Assembly: GCA_963782345.1 (NCBI GenBank) | Contig: CAWAJF010000007.1 | Span: 248,001 to 312,000, forward strand | Direction of reading: 5' to 3' | Length of the DNA: 64,000 bases | From: DASUPK01 sp963782345 | GTDB lineage: Bacteria > Actinomycetota > Thermoleophilia > Solirubrobacterales > 70-9 | Shown here: positions 7,495 to 15,018 of the stretch, piece after piece | How positions within the stretch are numbered: the first letter of the stretch is position 1 | Layout of the letters: each line of letters starts with the position of its first letter | Notes under the pieces: model-generated | Told to the model about the DNA's origin: nothing | The model's database searches: none | What the model saw: only the letters and a program-made list of their open reading frames with translations | Position numbers and translations under genes: made by a program

Positions 7495-8229
7495 TCAATC
7501 CGCCGGCCCTCCGGCCGGTCGGTCGAACACCTGCATGATCCCGCCGATGGCGAAGCAGACCGCGCCGGTCAGCGTGCCCCAATTGGCCACCGTGACGTTG
7601 ACCTGGTTTGCCGTCTCGGGCCTGGTGAAGGCTGCGATCGCCGAGATCATGAAGAGGACCGAGCCAATCTGATTGACGGCAACGATCGCCCATCCAAGAT
7701 CCCGCCGCCGGAGGCAGGGACGAGACCGGTGACAGGTCTCGGCCATCGCCAGGTGACCGGAGATCAGGAACAGAAGACACCCGATGACCTCGGGCCTCCA
7801 GATCAGCCTGTTGACCCCATGGGTGCTGAGGCCGTCGATGAATGAGTCGATCAGGCTGATCCCGAAGGCCAGCGTTCCGGCGAAGAGGACGAAGGTGCTC
7901 AGCCAATCAATTCTCATCGGCTCATACGACCACCAGCTCCAGGGCTCCGTGGCGAGCGCACCCTCGTTGTCCACGCTCCGCGGTGCGTTGATCGCCCCCA
8001 GAAGCGAGGCGTACGCCCCGGTGCTGAAGAAGATCCCGCCCACAAGGTAGATCGACGCGGCCGATGCGGCGTCGCCGGACCCGAGCTGCGCCACGGCCGC
8101 CCCGATGGCGAACAGCGACCCCCCGATGAGGAAGGCCCCCGCCGCCACCCAGTTGATCCGCCGCAGACGCCGAGCGAGAGCCGCCGGCTCGTGAACGGGC
8201 CGGGGCCACGGCCCTCGGCCAGCTTCCAA
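7495..8229 (-). CDS. YrhK-domain membrane protein
   Basis: The product has repeated membrane segments with the pattern of YrhK-like proteins (AAGAFLIGGSLFAIGAAVAQ, IYLVGGIFFSTGAYASLLGA, WLSTFVLFAGTLAFGISLID, VIGCLLFLISGHLAMAE, IGSVLFMISAIAAF), at least six in all. Function is unknown. The start is uncertain. A GTG at 8270 overlaps the stop of the small upstream gene and would make a natural N-terminus (VTDPPQPPVESHT), but it is in another frame; the frame used here has only a weak TTG at 8229. A single-base indel near 8200 is possible. It lies downstream of the dyad pair at 8505-8577. Confidence 0.7.
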   Translation of the reverse strand: MEAGRGPWPRPVHEPAALARRLRRINWVAAGAFLIGGSLFAIGAAVAQLGSGDAASAASIYLVGGIFFSTGAYASLLGAINAPRSVDNEGALATEPWSWWSYEPMRIDWLSTFVLFAGTLAFGISLIDSFIDGLSTHGVNRLIWRPEVIGCLLFLISGHLAMAETCHRSRPCLRRRDLGWAIVAVNQIGSVLFMISAIAAFTRPETANQVNVTVANWGTLTGAVCFAIGGIMQVFDRPAGGPAD

Positions 8230-8262
8230 ACGGTATGTGATTCGACCGGCGGCTGGGGCGGG

Positions 8263-8415
8263 TCAGTCACCCTGCTCGGCCATCTCCTGCTGCGCTTCCG
8301 CGAGGGCTCCCTTCACCGCCTGGACGTGCCGTCCCTCGGCCTCTCCCTTCACCCGCTCGACCGTACCGCGCTCCCTGATCGTGTCCGGCCAGTGGGCCAC
8401 GAGCGGATGGCTCAT
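8263..8415 (-). CDS. Small charged stress-type protein (50 residues)
   Basis: The ATG at 8415 is preceded by a strong GGAGGA five to ten bases upstream and encodes MSHPLVAHWPDTIRERGTVE followed by a Lys/Glu/Gln-rich helix (VKGEAEGRHVQAVKGALAEA) ending QGD. It resembles small CsbD-like or general-stress helical proteins in composition, but no family match is certain. Its stop (TGA 8263-8265) overlaps a GTG (8270) that may start the YrhK gene. It is divergent from the DUF7144-gadB unit with two dyads in between. Confidence 0.65.
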   Translation of the reverse strand: MSHPLVAHWPDTIRERGTVERVKGEAEGRHVQAVKGALAEAQQEMAEQGD

Positions 8416-8504
8416 CGTCTCCTCCAGGGGTTGACCTTGCCGAGAGCAGCGTCACCCGGCATTCCTTTACCGCAGTGACAAAACACTCTCGCTCGCGGAA
8501 ACGC

Positions 8505-8523
8505 ATCATCCGAACGGGGTGAA
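8505..8523. promoter_or_regulatory. Dyad site A of the stress-region motif
   Basis: ATCATCC-GAACG-GGGTGAA is an inverted repeat with 7-bp arms and a 5-bp spacer. It is in the gap between the small gene at 8415 and the DUF7144-gadB unit. Site B lies 54 bp away centre to centre, about five helical turns. Confidence 0.55.
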
Positions 8524-8558
8524 AGCGTTCGAAGCCTCTCCGTTCGAGTCGTCGCGAT

Positions 8559-8577
8559 TTCACCCGATCGGGATGAC
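8559..8577. promoter_or_regulatory. Dyad site B of the stress-region motif
   Basis: TTCACCC-GATCG-GGATGAC has the same 7-5-7 layout as site A, 38 bp upstream of the probable DUF7144 start. Confidence 0.55.
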
Positions 8578-8614
8578 GACATGACCGGCTCACTCAGGTT
8601 GGCTACGCCGCGAG

Positions 8615-9055
8615 TTGACCTCGCAATCCGCCACCGCCAACCCGAACAACTTCGAGTACGTCGCCCGCGCCCGGCTCCCGATGGTGGGCGAAGCGATAAT
8701 CGCGAGTGGCTGGCTGGCCACGATCGGTTTGCTCAACCTCTTCTACGCGATCGCCGTACTCGCCGGCTCGCACATCTTCATCACCACGGCCTCCTGGCTG
8801 GTCGGAGACACTCGGCCTGAAGGCTGGCTGATGCTGATCGTCGCACTGATCCAGCTCGCGGCCGCGCCCGGAGTGTTGCTGGGCAAGCTCGGCGCGCTCG
8901 CGGTCGGTCTGCTCTCCGTCGCCGGCCACGTCGTGGCCGTGATCATGTTCTTTCCCGAGTCGCCGGGTGTCGCGATCGCTTTGTTGCTGATCGATGTGGC
9001 AGTGTTCATCTGTCTGCTGAGCGTCGCGAGGAGCGCTCGGCTGGTGACGAACTGA
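8615..9055 (+). CDS. DUF7144-like four-helix membrane protein
   Basis: The protein (146 residues from a TTG at 8615) has four membrane segments (IIASGWLATIGLLNLFYAIA, GWLMLIVALIQLAAAPGVLL, LGALAVGLLSVAGHVVAVIM, GVAIALLLIDVAVFICLLSV). It has the layout of DUF7144 proteins and is a paralogue-like partner of the gene at 23405. The TTG lacks a good ribosome site and the start is uncertain. The stop overlaps the gadB start (TGATG), so the two are translated together. Both DUF7144-type genes in the window follow the dyad motif. Confidence 0.65.
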   Translation: MTSQSATANPNNFEYVARARLPMVGEAIIASGWLATIGLLNLFYAIAVLAGSHIFITTASWLVGDTRPEGWLMLIVALIQLAAAPGVLLGKLGALAVGLLSVAGHVVAVIMFFPESPGVAIALLLIDVAVFICLLSVARSARLVTN

Positions 9056-10446
9056 TGGCGACCGGCAAGGACAAGCTGGGCAAACTGCTCGACCAGTTCA
9101 AGGAGGACCCGCGGGGTGCCTGGCTGACGGAGGACGCGCCTCAGGAGGCGATCCCCGAGCACGCAATGGACTCAATCGCAGCGATGCGGCTCGTTTCTCA
9201 GGAGCTGGCCGTCGAGGGGATTCCCGAGCGCAACCTGGCGACCTTCGTCACCACCTGGATGGAGCCGGAGGCCCGCACGGTCATCGACGAGAACCTGCAC
9301 CGCAACTTCATCGATCACGCCGAGTACCCGATGACCGCGGAGATCGAGCAGCGCTGCATCCGGATGCTCGCCGAGCTCTTCAACGCCCCGGGCGAGACGA
9401 CCGGCGCCCGCACCCAGGGCTCCTCCGAGGCGATCATGCTGGGCGCGCTCTCGCTGAAGTGGAAGTGGCGCCAGCGGCGCGAGGCCGACAACAAGGACAC
9501 CAGCAAGCCGAACCTCGTCTTCGGCGGGGACGTCCACGTGGTCTGGGAGAAGTTCTGCCGCTACTTCGACGTCGAGCCCCGGATCGTCCCCCTGCAGTCC
9601 GGCAAGTACACGATCGGCCCCGAGGACGTCGAGCCCCATCTCGACGAGAACACGATCGGCGTGGCCGCCGTGGTCGGGACCACCTTCACGGGCCACGCCG
9701 ACGACGTCGTCGGGATCAACCGGCTGCTGCTCGATTACAAGAACGAGAAGGGCCTCGACATCCCCCTGCACATTGACGGTGCCAGCGGCGCCTTCGTCTG
9801 GCCCTTCCTCTACCCGGACTCGAAGTGGGACTTCCGCCTCGAGCAGGTTCGCTCGATCAACGCCTCCGGCCACAAGTTCGGCATGGTGTATCCGGGGATC
9901 GGCTGGCTGATCTTCCGCGAGAAGTCCGACCTCGCCGAGGACCTCGTCTTCTACGAGAATTACCTCGGCAAGACCGACGCGACCTTCACCCTCAACTTCT
10001 CAACGGGCTCCGCGATGGTGCTGGCCCAGTACTACAACTTCGTCCGCTTCGGCAAGTCCGGCTACCGGCTGATCATGGAGATCATGCAGGAGAACGCGCA
10101 GGCCCTCGCCGACGATCTCGAACGCATGGGCCCGTTCCAGATCATCGGGGCCGGCGAGGAGACCCTCCCCCTGGTCGCTTTCAACCTTGCCCAGAAGCAC
10201 GCCTACGACGAGTTCGACATCGCCTTCCAGCTATCGGCCGAGCGGGGCTGGATGGTGCCCGCCTACACGATGCCGCCGGATGCGCAGGACGTGAAGATGA
10301 TGCGGGCGCTCGTCAAGGTCAACCTGAGCCGCTCACTGGTCGACCGCCTCGTAGAGGACATTGCGAACGCGATCGAGACACTGGAGAAGAAGGGCCCGGT
10401 CAGCGACTCCGAACGGAAGCGCGTCAAGACCAACGTCAGCCACTGA
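9055..10446 (+). CDS. gadB: Glutamate decarboxylase
   Basis: This PLP enzyme converts glutamate to GABA and consumes a proton, a classic acid-resistance reaction. The 463-residue product has the full family pattern: FVTTWMEPEARTVIDENLHR, the substrate segment TQGSSEAIMLGALSLKWKWR, the PLP-contacting HIDGASGAFVWPFLYP and the Schiff-base Lys274 in INASGHKFGMVYPG. No glutamate/GABA antiporter gene is adjacent. It is coupled to the upstream membrane-protein gene and downstream of dyads A and B. Confidence 0.96.
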   Translation: MATGKDKLGKLLDQFKEDPRGAWLTEDAPQEAIPEHAMDSIAAMRLVSQELAVEGIPERNLATFVTTWMEPEARTVIDENLHRNFIDHAEYPMTAEIEQRCIRMLAELFNAPGETTGARTQGSSEAIMLGALSLKWKWRQRREADNKDTSKPNLVFGGDVHVVWEKFCRYFDVEPRIVPLQSGKYTIGPEDVEPHLDENTIGVAAVVGTTFTGHADDVVGINRLLLDYKNEKGLDIPLHIDGASGAFVWPFLYPDSKWDFRLEQVRSINASGHKFGMVYPGIGWLIFREKSDLAEDLVFYENYLGKTDATFTLNFSTGSAMVLAQYYNFVRFGKSGYRLIMEIMQENAQALADDLERMGPFQIIGAGEETLPLVAFNLAQKHAYDEFDIAFQLSAERGWMVPAYTMPPDAQDVKMMRALVKVNLSRSLVDRLVEDIANAIETLEKKGPVSDSERKRVKTNVSH

Positions 10447-10451
10447 GCGCT

Positions 10452-10679
10452 TCAGCCGCTCGTATCGGCCCGGCGAATCGCGCGCACGGCCAGGATCGCC
10501 CCGATGACGACCCCGGCGAGGATCGCGACGATGCCCACGACCGGTCCGATGAAGAAGAAGCAGGCCAGGACCACCAGGAACCAGAGGGCCAAACCGAGCG
10601 TCAACTTGACGCCGATCAGATCGGAGACATCGGCGCCTTGAGACAGCCCACGCTCGCCTTGCTGAGAATCGTTTGCCAT
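10452..10679 (-). CDS. Small two-helix membrane protein
   Basis: The 75-residue product has a hydrophilic N-terminus and two adjacent hydrophobic segments (LTLGLALWFLVVLACFFFI and VVGIVAILAGVVIGAILAV) ending in a basic tail. No named family was recognised. It converges with gadB (6-bp gap) and is divergent from the antiporter at 10770, with dyad C between them, suggesting shared control. Confidence 0.6.
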   Translation of the reverse strand: MANDSQQGERGLSQGADVSDLIGVKLTLGLALWFLVVLACFFFIGPVVGIVAILAGVVIGAILAVRAIRRADTSG

Positions 10680-10712
10680 GGCCGACTTGTAACGGGGTGT
10701 GCCGGGCCCGTC

Positions 10713-10731
10713 ATCACTCGGATCGGGTGAT
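10713..10731. promoter_or_regulatory. Dyad site C of the stress-region motif
   Basis: ATCACTC-GGATC-GGGTGAT is one of the most symmetric copies (one mismatch between arms). It lies in the 90-bp gap between two divergent genes, 34 bp from one start and 39 bp from the other. Confidence 0.6.
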
Positions 10732-10769
10732 CGAAATGATGTTCACACCCGACGGAAAGAGCCTCTGAG

Positions 10770-12026
10770 GTGGAGTGGTCACTGGCGATCGTCGCCCTTT
10801 CGGTACTGGCCGTGGCGTCGGTATCGGGACGGATCGCCGGCACGCCCCTGACCCCGGCCATCCTGTTCGTCGCGATCGGTGTACTGGTCGGCCCAAGGGT
10901 GCTCGGGGAGGTCGACCTCGCGAGCTCCGGCTCGACCGTCCGAGCGCTCGCCGAGGCCACACTGACCCTGGTTCTCTTCTCGGATGCGTCCCGCATCAGC
11001 CTTCGAGAGCTGCGACGCGATGCGAGCGTCCCTCTGCGGCTGCTGGGCATCGGGCTGCCCCTGACGATCGTGTTCGGGGCCCTTGCGGCGGCAACCGTCT
11101 TCGGCCAGATCGACATCGAGGAGGCGATGATCATCGGTGTGGTGCTCGCTCCGACCGATGCCGCATTGGGCCAGGCCGTGGTCACCAGCGACCGGGTGCC
11201 GGCCCGCATCCGCCAGGGGTTGAACGTGGAGAGCGGACTCAACGACGGGATCTGCGTGCCGCTGCTCTTCATCGCGGTGGCGGCGGCGGACGTTCACTCC
11301 GAGCTGGCCGGCGGCCGATCGGCGGGGACGCTCGTGCTCGAGGAGATCGGCTACGGCATCGCGGCCGGTATCGCGGCCGGTCTTCTGATCGCCGGAATCA
11401 TCCGCTTCGCGACGCCCCGAAGACTCGTCGCGGGCGCGTGGCTGCAGGTCATTCCCGCCGCCGGCGCCGCCCTTGCGTATGGCACCGCCGCGGGCCTGGG
11501 CGGTTCGGGCTTCATCGCGGCGTTCGTCGCCGGAGGAGTCTTCGGGGCGGTGCTCGGGCGGGATCCCGCCGAGGTGAACCGCATGGTCGACGAGGTGGGA
11601 GCCGTGCTCAACGGCGTCACGTTCCTGCTCTTCGGCGCCATCCTGCTTGGCCCTGCCCTCGGCCATCTGAGTTGGAACCTCGCGCTGTACGCAATTCTCA
11701 GCCTGACGGTCGTGCGGATGATCCCGGTGGCGATCGCGATGCTGGGGACCCGAGCACGTCCGGCGACGCTTTCGTTCATGGGTTGGTTCGGCCCGCGGGG
11801 ACTCGCCTCGATCGTGTTCGCCGTGATCGTGGTCGAAGAATCCCAGCTGCCCCACCTGCAGACGATCCTCCTGGCGATCTATCTGACGGTCGGCCTCTCG
11901 ATCCTCCTCCACGGGATCACGGCGGCGCCCCTGGCCGATCGCTACGGACGCTGGTACGCGGCTCATCCCCGTGAGAGCAGACCGTCCTTGGAGAGCGCGC
12001 CGGCAACTGTGACCCGGTCGCGATAG
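10770..12026 (+). CDS. Cation:proton antiporter, CPA1 (NhaP-type)
   Basis: The 418-residue protein from the GTG at 10770 has about twelve membrane segments and the CPA1 signatures VVLAPTDAALGQAVV (with the Asp of the transport site) and LNVESGLNDGICVPLLFIAV. Such proteins exchange Na+ or K+ for H+ and keep internal pH and ion balance. The C-terminus lacks a large cytoplasmic domain. The upstream dyad and the nearby gadB suggest a role in pH or osmotic stress; the ion used cannot be decided. Confidence 0.9.
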   Translation: MEWSLAIVALSVLAVASVSGRIAGTPLTPAILFVAIGVLVGPRVLGEVDLASSGSTVRALAEATLTLVLFSDASRISLRELRRDASVPLRLLGIGLPLTIVFGALAAATVFGQIDIEEAMIIGVVLAPTDAALGQAVVTSDRVPARIRQGLNVESGLNDGICVPLLFIAVAAADVHSELAGGRSAGTLVLEEIGYGIAAGIAAGLLIAGIIRFATPRRLVAGAWLQVIPAAGAALAYGTAAGLGGSGFIAAFVAGGVFGAVLGRDPAEVNRMVDEVGAVLNGVTFLLFGAILLGPALGHLSWNLALYAILSLTVVRMIPVAIAMLGTRARPATLSFMGWFGPRGLASIVFAVIVVEESQLPHLQTILLAIYLTVGLSILLHGITAAPLADRYGRWYAAHPRESRPSLESAPATVTRSR

Positions 12027-12099
12027 TTCTTCGGGCAAGCTGTCCATTTTCACGCTCTCCGTTCGTCTCCGAGGTGACACTCTCAACCAGGAGGTAGCC

Positions 12100-12459
12100 A
12101 TGAAGTACGTGTTGCTGATCCATCAGGGAACAACCCCCGTCCCCGGCACGGACGCGTGGGAGAAGATCACGGAGGACGAGCGAAAGCGGATCTTCGCGGA
12201 CTATCAGGAGCTCAACCAGACTCCTGGCGTCACTCCAAACGACGTGCGGCTCGACTCGCCGGAGACCGCGACGACCGTCCGCGTCGAGGACGAGCGGACG
12301 CTGACCACCGACGGACCGTTCGTCTCCGTCAAGGAGGCGATCGGCGGGTGGCTCACCTACGAGGCCGACGACCTCGACGCCGCGATCGAGCTCGCGTCGC
12401 GCATCCCGGCGGCTCGCTTGGGAGGCGCGATCGAGATCCGGCCGGTGATGGAGGGGTAG
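12100..12459 (+). CDS. YCII/DGPF-domain protein paired with an ECF sigma factor
   Basis: The 119-residue protein begins MKYVLLIHQGTTPVPGTD after a clean AGGAGG ribosome site and contains the hallmark TDGPFVSVKEAIGGWLTYEA. DGPF/YCII proteins are regularly encoded next to ECF42-type sigma factors, as here, though their biochemical role is not settled. The stop at 12457-12459 overlaps the region where the sigma factor must start. Confidence 0.92.
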   Translation: MKYVLLIHQGTTPVPGTDAWEKITEDERKRIFADYQELNQTPGVTPNDVRLDSPETATTVRVEDERTLTTDGPFVSVKEAIGGWLTYEADDLDAAIELASRIPAARLGGAIEIRPVMEG

Positions 12460-12461
12460 CG

Positions 12462-13628
12462 ATCCTCGATCAGGTCTTCCGCGACGAGTGGGGCCGCGTC
12501 CTCGCCAACCTGATCGGCTTCCTCGGCAGCTTCGAGCTCGCCGAGGAGGCCGCTCAGGAGGCGTTTGCGATCGCCGCCGAGCGCTGGCCGCGCGAGGGGA
12601 CGCCCGACAACCCGAGAGCATGGCTCGTGACGACCGCACGCAACCGGGCCATCGACCGAATCCGGCGCGACCGCGTCCTCGCCGAGAAGACCCGCCTGCT
12701 CGACCGGCCGGAGCCCGTGGAGGACGAGATGGATGAGACGACGATTCCCGACGAGCGCCTCGAGCTGCTCTTCACCTGCTGTCACCCGGCACTGGCGCTC
12801 GAGGGTCAGGTCGCGCTGACGCTCCGGGCGATCGGCGGCCTGACCACCGAGGAGATCGCTCGCGCCTTTCTGGTCTCGAAGGAGACGATGGCCAAGCGGC
12901 TGGTACGGGCAAAACACAAGATCGAGGCCGCCGGGATCCCCTTCCGCGTGCCTCCCTCCCACCTGCTGCCGGACCGGCTCGCGGCGGTGCTGGCGGTGAT
13001 CTATCTGATTTTCAACGAGGGCTACGGCGGCCGCGGCGACCTCGCCGCGGAGGCGATTCGGATCGACCGGGCGCTGATGGAGCTGATGCCCGATGAGCCG
13101 GAGGTCCATGGCCTGCTGGCGCTGATGCTGGCCAACGACGCCCGCAGCGAGGCGCGGTTCGCGGATGGCGAGTTGATCCTCCTCGCGGATCAGGACCGCT
13201 CCCTGTGGGACGAGGGAGAGATCGGGCGCGGCCGGACCGCTCTCGATCGGGCCCTTGCCCTCGGCGGCCGCGGTCCGTATGTGCTGCAGGCGGAGATTGC
13301 CATCCTCCATACCGAGGACGAGCTGGACTGGCCTCGGGTCGCTGCGTTGTACGGCGAGCTCGCCGGGCTCACCGGCTCACCGGTCGTGGAGCTGAACAGG
13401 GCCGCCGCGATCGCCGAAGCCGGCGACCCGGAGGCCGCTCTGGTGCTGGCGGACGGACTCGAGCTGGAGAGCTACCACTACCTGCACAGCACCCGCGCGG
13501 AGTTGCTGCGTCGTCTGGGCCGGGATCAGGAAGCTCAAGCAGCCTATGAGCGGGCGCTCGAGCTCGTGCACTCCGATGCCGAGAGACGCTTTCTGGAGGG
13601 GCGCTTGGCCGAGATCAGAGGCCGGTGA
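12462..13628 (+). CDS. ECF42-like RNA polymerase sigma factor with C-terminal extension (start unusual)
   Basis: Sigma region 2 (ILDQVFRDEWGRVLANLIGF to PRAWLVTTARNRAIDRIRRD), region 4 (LTLRAIGGLTTEEIARAFLV, then SKETMAKRLVRAKHKI) and a long TPR-like C-terminal extension with YLIFNEGYGG are complete, about 388 residues, as in ECF42 factors. No ATG, GTG or TTG lies in frame at the expected position; the nearest upstream in-frame GTG is near 12346, inside the YCII gene. A GGAGGGG at 12450-12456 is placed for initiation at the ATC of 12462. A -1 slip on GGGG just before the YCII stop would give a YCII-sigma fusion instead. Confidence 0.85.
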   Translation: MLDQVFRDEWGRVLANLIGFLGSFELAEEAAQEAFAIAAERWPREGTPDNPRAWLVTTARNRAIDRIRRDRVLAEKTRLLDRPEPVEDEMDETTIPDERLELLFTCCHPALALEGQVALTLRAIGGLTTEEIARAFLVSKETMAKRLVRAKHKIEAAGIPFRVPPSHLLPDRLAAVLAVIYLIFNEGYGGRGDLAAEAIRIDRALMELMPDEPEVHGLLALMLANDARSEARFADGELILLADQDRSLWDEGEIGRGRTALDRALALGGRGPYVLQAEIAILHTEDELDWPRVAALYGELAGLTGSPVVELNRAAAIAEAGDPEAALVLADGLELESYHYLHSTRAELLRRLGRDQEAQAAYERALELVHSDAERRFLEGRLAEIRGR

Positions 13629-15018
13629 CAGCCTCGAGGCGCTTCGTCGAGATCGCCTCCGTGAACTCCCTGAAGTCCCGGTCGTTCTGATCGGCATACA
13701 CCTCGGCAAAGTCGCTGATCGCCCGGTCGAAGGCCTTCCCCTTGCCGAGGTAGGAGGCGATCGCGATGCGGTCTCCCGAGCGCGCGTGAGCGCGGGCGAG
13801 GGTCCATCCGCAAAGCTGTGCGTAGAGGCCCATCGTCGTGGGGCTCATCCGCTCGATCTCCGCCGAGCCCTTGCCGTCCCAGAGCTGGCGCACATAGAAG
13901 TCCCGGTCTTTCCCGTCCGGCCCCGTCGCCGTGGTCCAGCCCAGGAAGATGTCGCTGGCCGCCTGCATGAGCCGCTGACCCTCGACCACGCGCCTCCCCT
14001 GCTGCTTGAACGGACCCGCGCCGGTGAACGGCTCGAGCACCGAGCTCTGAGCCTCCTTGGCCTGCAGGAACAAAGGGTCCCCCGAGTCGCGGCCGAGCAT
14101 GAGGAGGATCCAGGCGCGGGTCCCGACACTCCCGACCCCGACGACCTTGTGAGCGATATCCACGAATCGGTAACGCTCGACCAATTGCCGCACGTCCCGG
14201 TCGAGCGATCGCACGTAGACGGAGTAGACGTCGCGAAGCCGCTCCTCGATCAGCTTCGCGTCAACGTCCTCGAACATCTCCGCGATCGGGACGATCAGCG
14301 GCGGGTCGCTGACGATGTGGACCTCGCCCCCGTTCGACTGCGTCAGCCTGGCGAAGGCGCGCCGGCTGTTCTTGCTCTCCGCCTTTGCCCGCTGCTTCTC
14401 GTAGCGCTTCGTCGCCTTGCGAGACATCTGCGACCGGTAGTGCTCGATCGCGTCGACGTCCATGCGCTCGTACCAGACGTCGAGCGTGGGCATGGCGGCC
14501 AATCGGCGCATCTCGCGCCGGTACTCCCCGGCCGCCTTGGAGAGCACGGCATGCCTTTCGGACTCGCGGAAGCCCAGATTGCGACCGCCGATCGCGAAGC
14601 TGGCGGCGAGCCGTTTCACGTCCCATTCGAACGGGCCCGGGTGCGTCTCGTCGAAGTCGTTGATGTCGAAGATCAGTCGCCTGTCCGGCGCCGCGAAGAC
14701 GCCGAAGTTGGACAGGTGGGCATCGCCGCAGAGCTGGACCTGGAGCCCGGAATCCGGGCCGGCCGCCAGATCCGCGGCCATGATTCCCGCGGCACCGCGG
14801 TAGAAGGTGAACGCCGAGGCGGCCATCCGCCCGTGGCGGATCGGGACGAGCTGCTTGACCCGGGTCTTGTCCTGATCCGTGAGGACCTTGACCGGGTCAC
14901 TCCGGTCCGAGGGCGGCTCCCAGCCAGCGTGCGCCGAGCGAGGCGTCCTGCGGCGGGCGGCCTTGCCCGCGGCCTCGCTCTCGCCCGGAGTACGAGGATC
15001 AGCCACGAGCGACGCCAT
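13615..15018 (-). CDS. DUF2252 family protein
   Basis: The 467-residue protein has the DUF2252 pattern: PIRHGRMAASAFTFYRGAAG, VQLCGDAHLSNFGVF, LIFDINDFDETHPGPFEWDV and VGVGSVGTRAWILLML. The GDAHLSNFG and DINDFDE motifs recall the catalytic loops of kinase-like phosphotransferases, so a phosphotransferase-like activity is possible but unproven. It overlaps the 3' end of the sigma-factor gene by 14 bases (convergent) and starts 20 bases inside the end of the upstream regulator gene, suggesting coupling with it. Confidence 0.85.
   Translation of the reverse strand: MASLVADPRTPGESEAAGKAARRRTPRSAHAGWEPPSDRSDPVKVLTDQDKTRVKQLVPIRHGRMAASAFTFYRGAAGIMAADLAAGPDSGLQVQLCGDAHLSNFGVFAAPDRRLIFDINDFDETHPGPFEWDVKRLAASFAIGGRNLGFRESERHAVLSKAAGEYRREMRRLAAMPTLDVWYERMDVDAIEHYRSQMSRKATKRYEKQRAKAESKNSRRAFARLTQSNGGEVHIVSDPPLIVPIAEMFEDVDAKLIEERLRDVYSVYVRSLDRDVRQLVERYRFVDIAHKVVGVGSVGTRAWILLMLGRDSGDPLFLQAKEAQSSVLEPFTGAGPFKQQGRRVVEGQRLMQAASDIFLGWTTATGPDGKDRDFYVRQLWDGKGSAEIERMSPTTMGLYAQLCGWTLARAHARSGDRIAIASYLGKGKAFDRAISDFAEVYADQNDRDFREFTEAISTKRLEAVTGL

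Noticed and set aside
10713..10731. Reading the GGGTGAT half-site as a SigB-type -10 element
   Set aside because: No GTTT-like -35 lies at the right distance, and the symmetric second arm is present at most sites, which fits a dimer-binding operator better.
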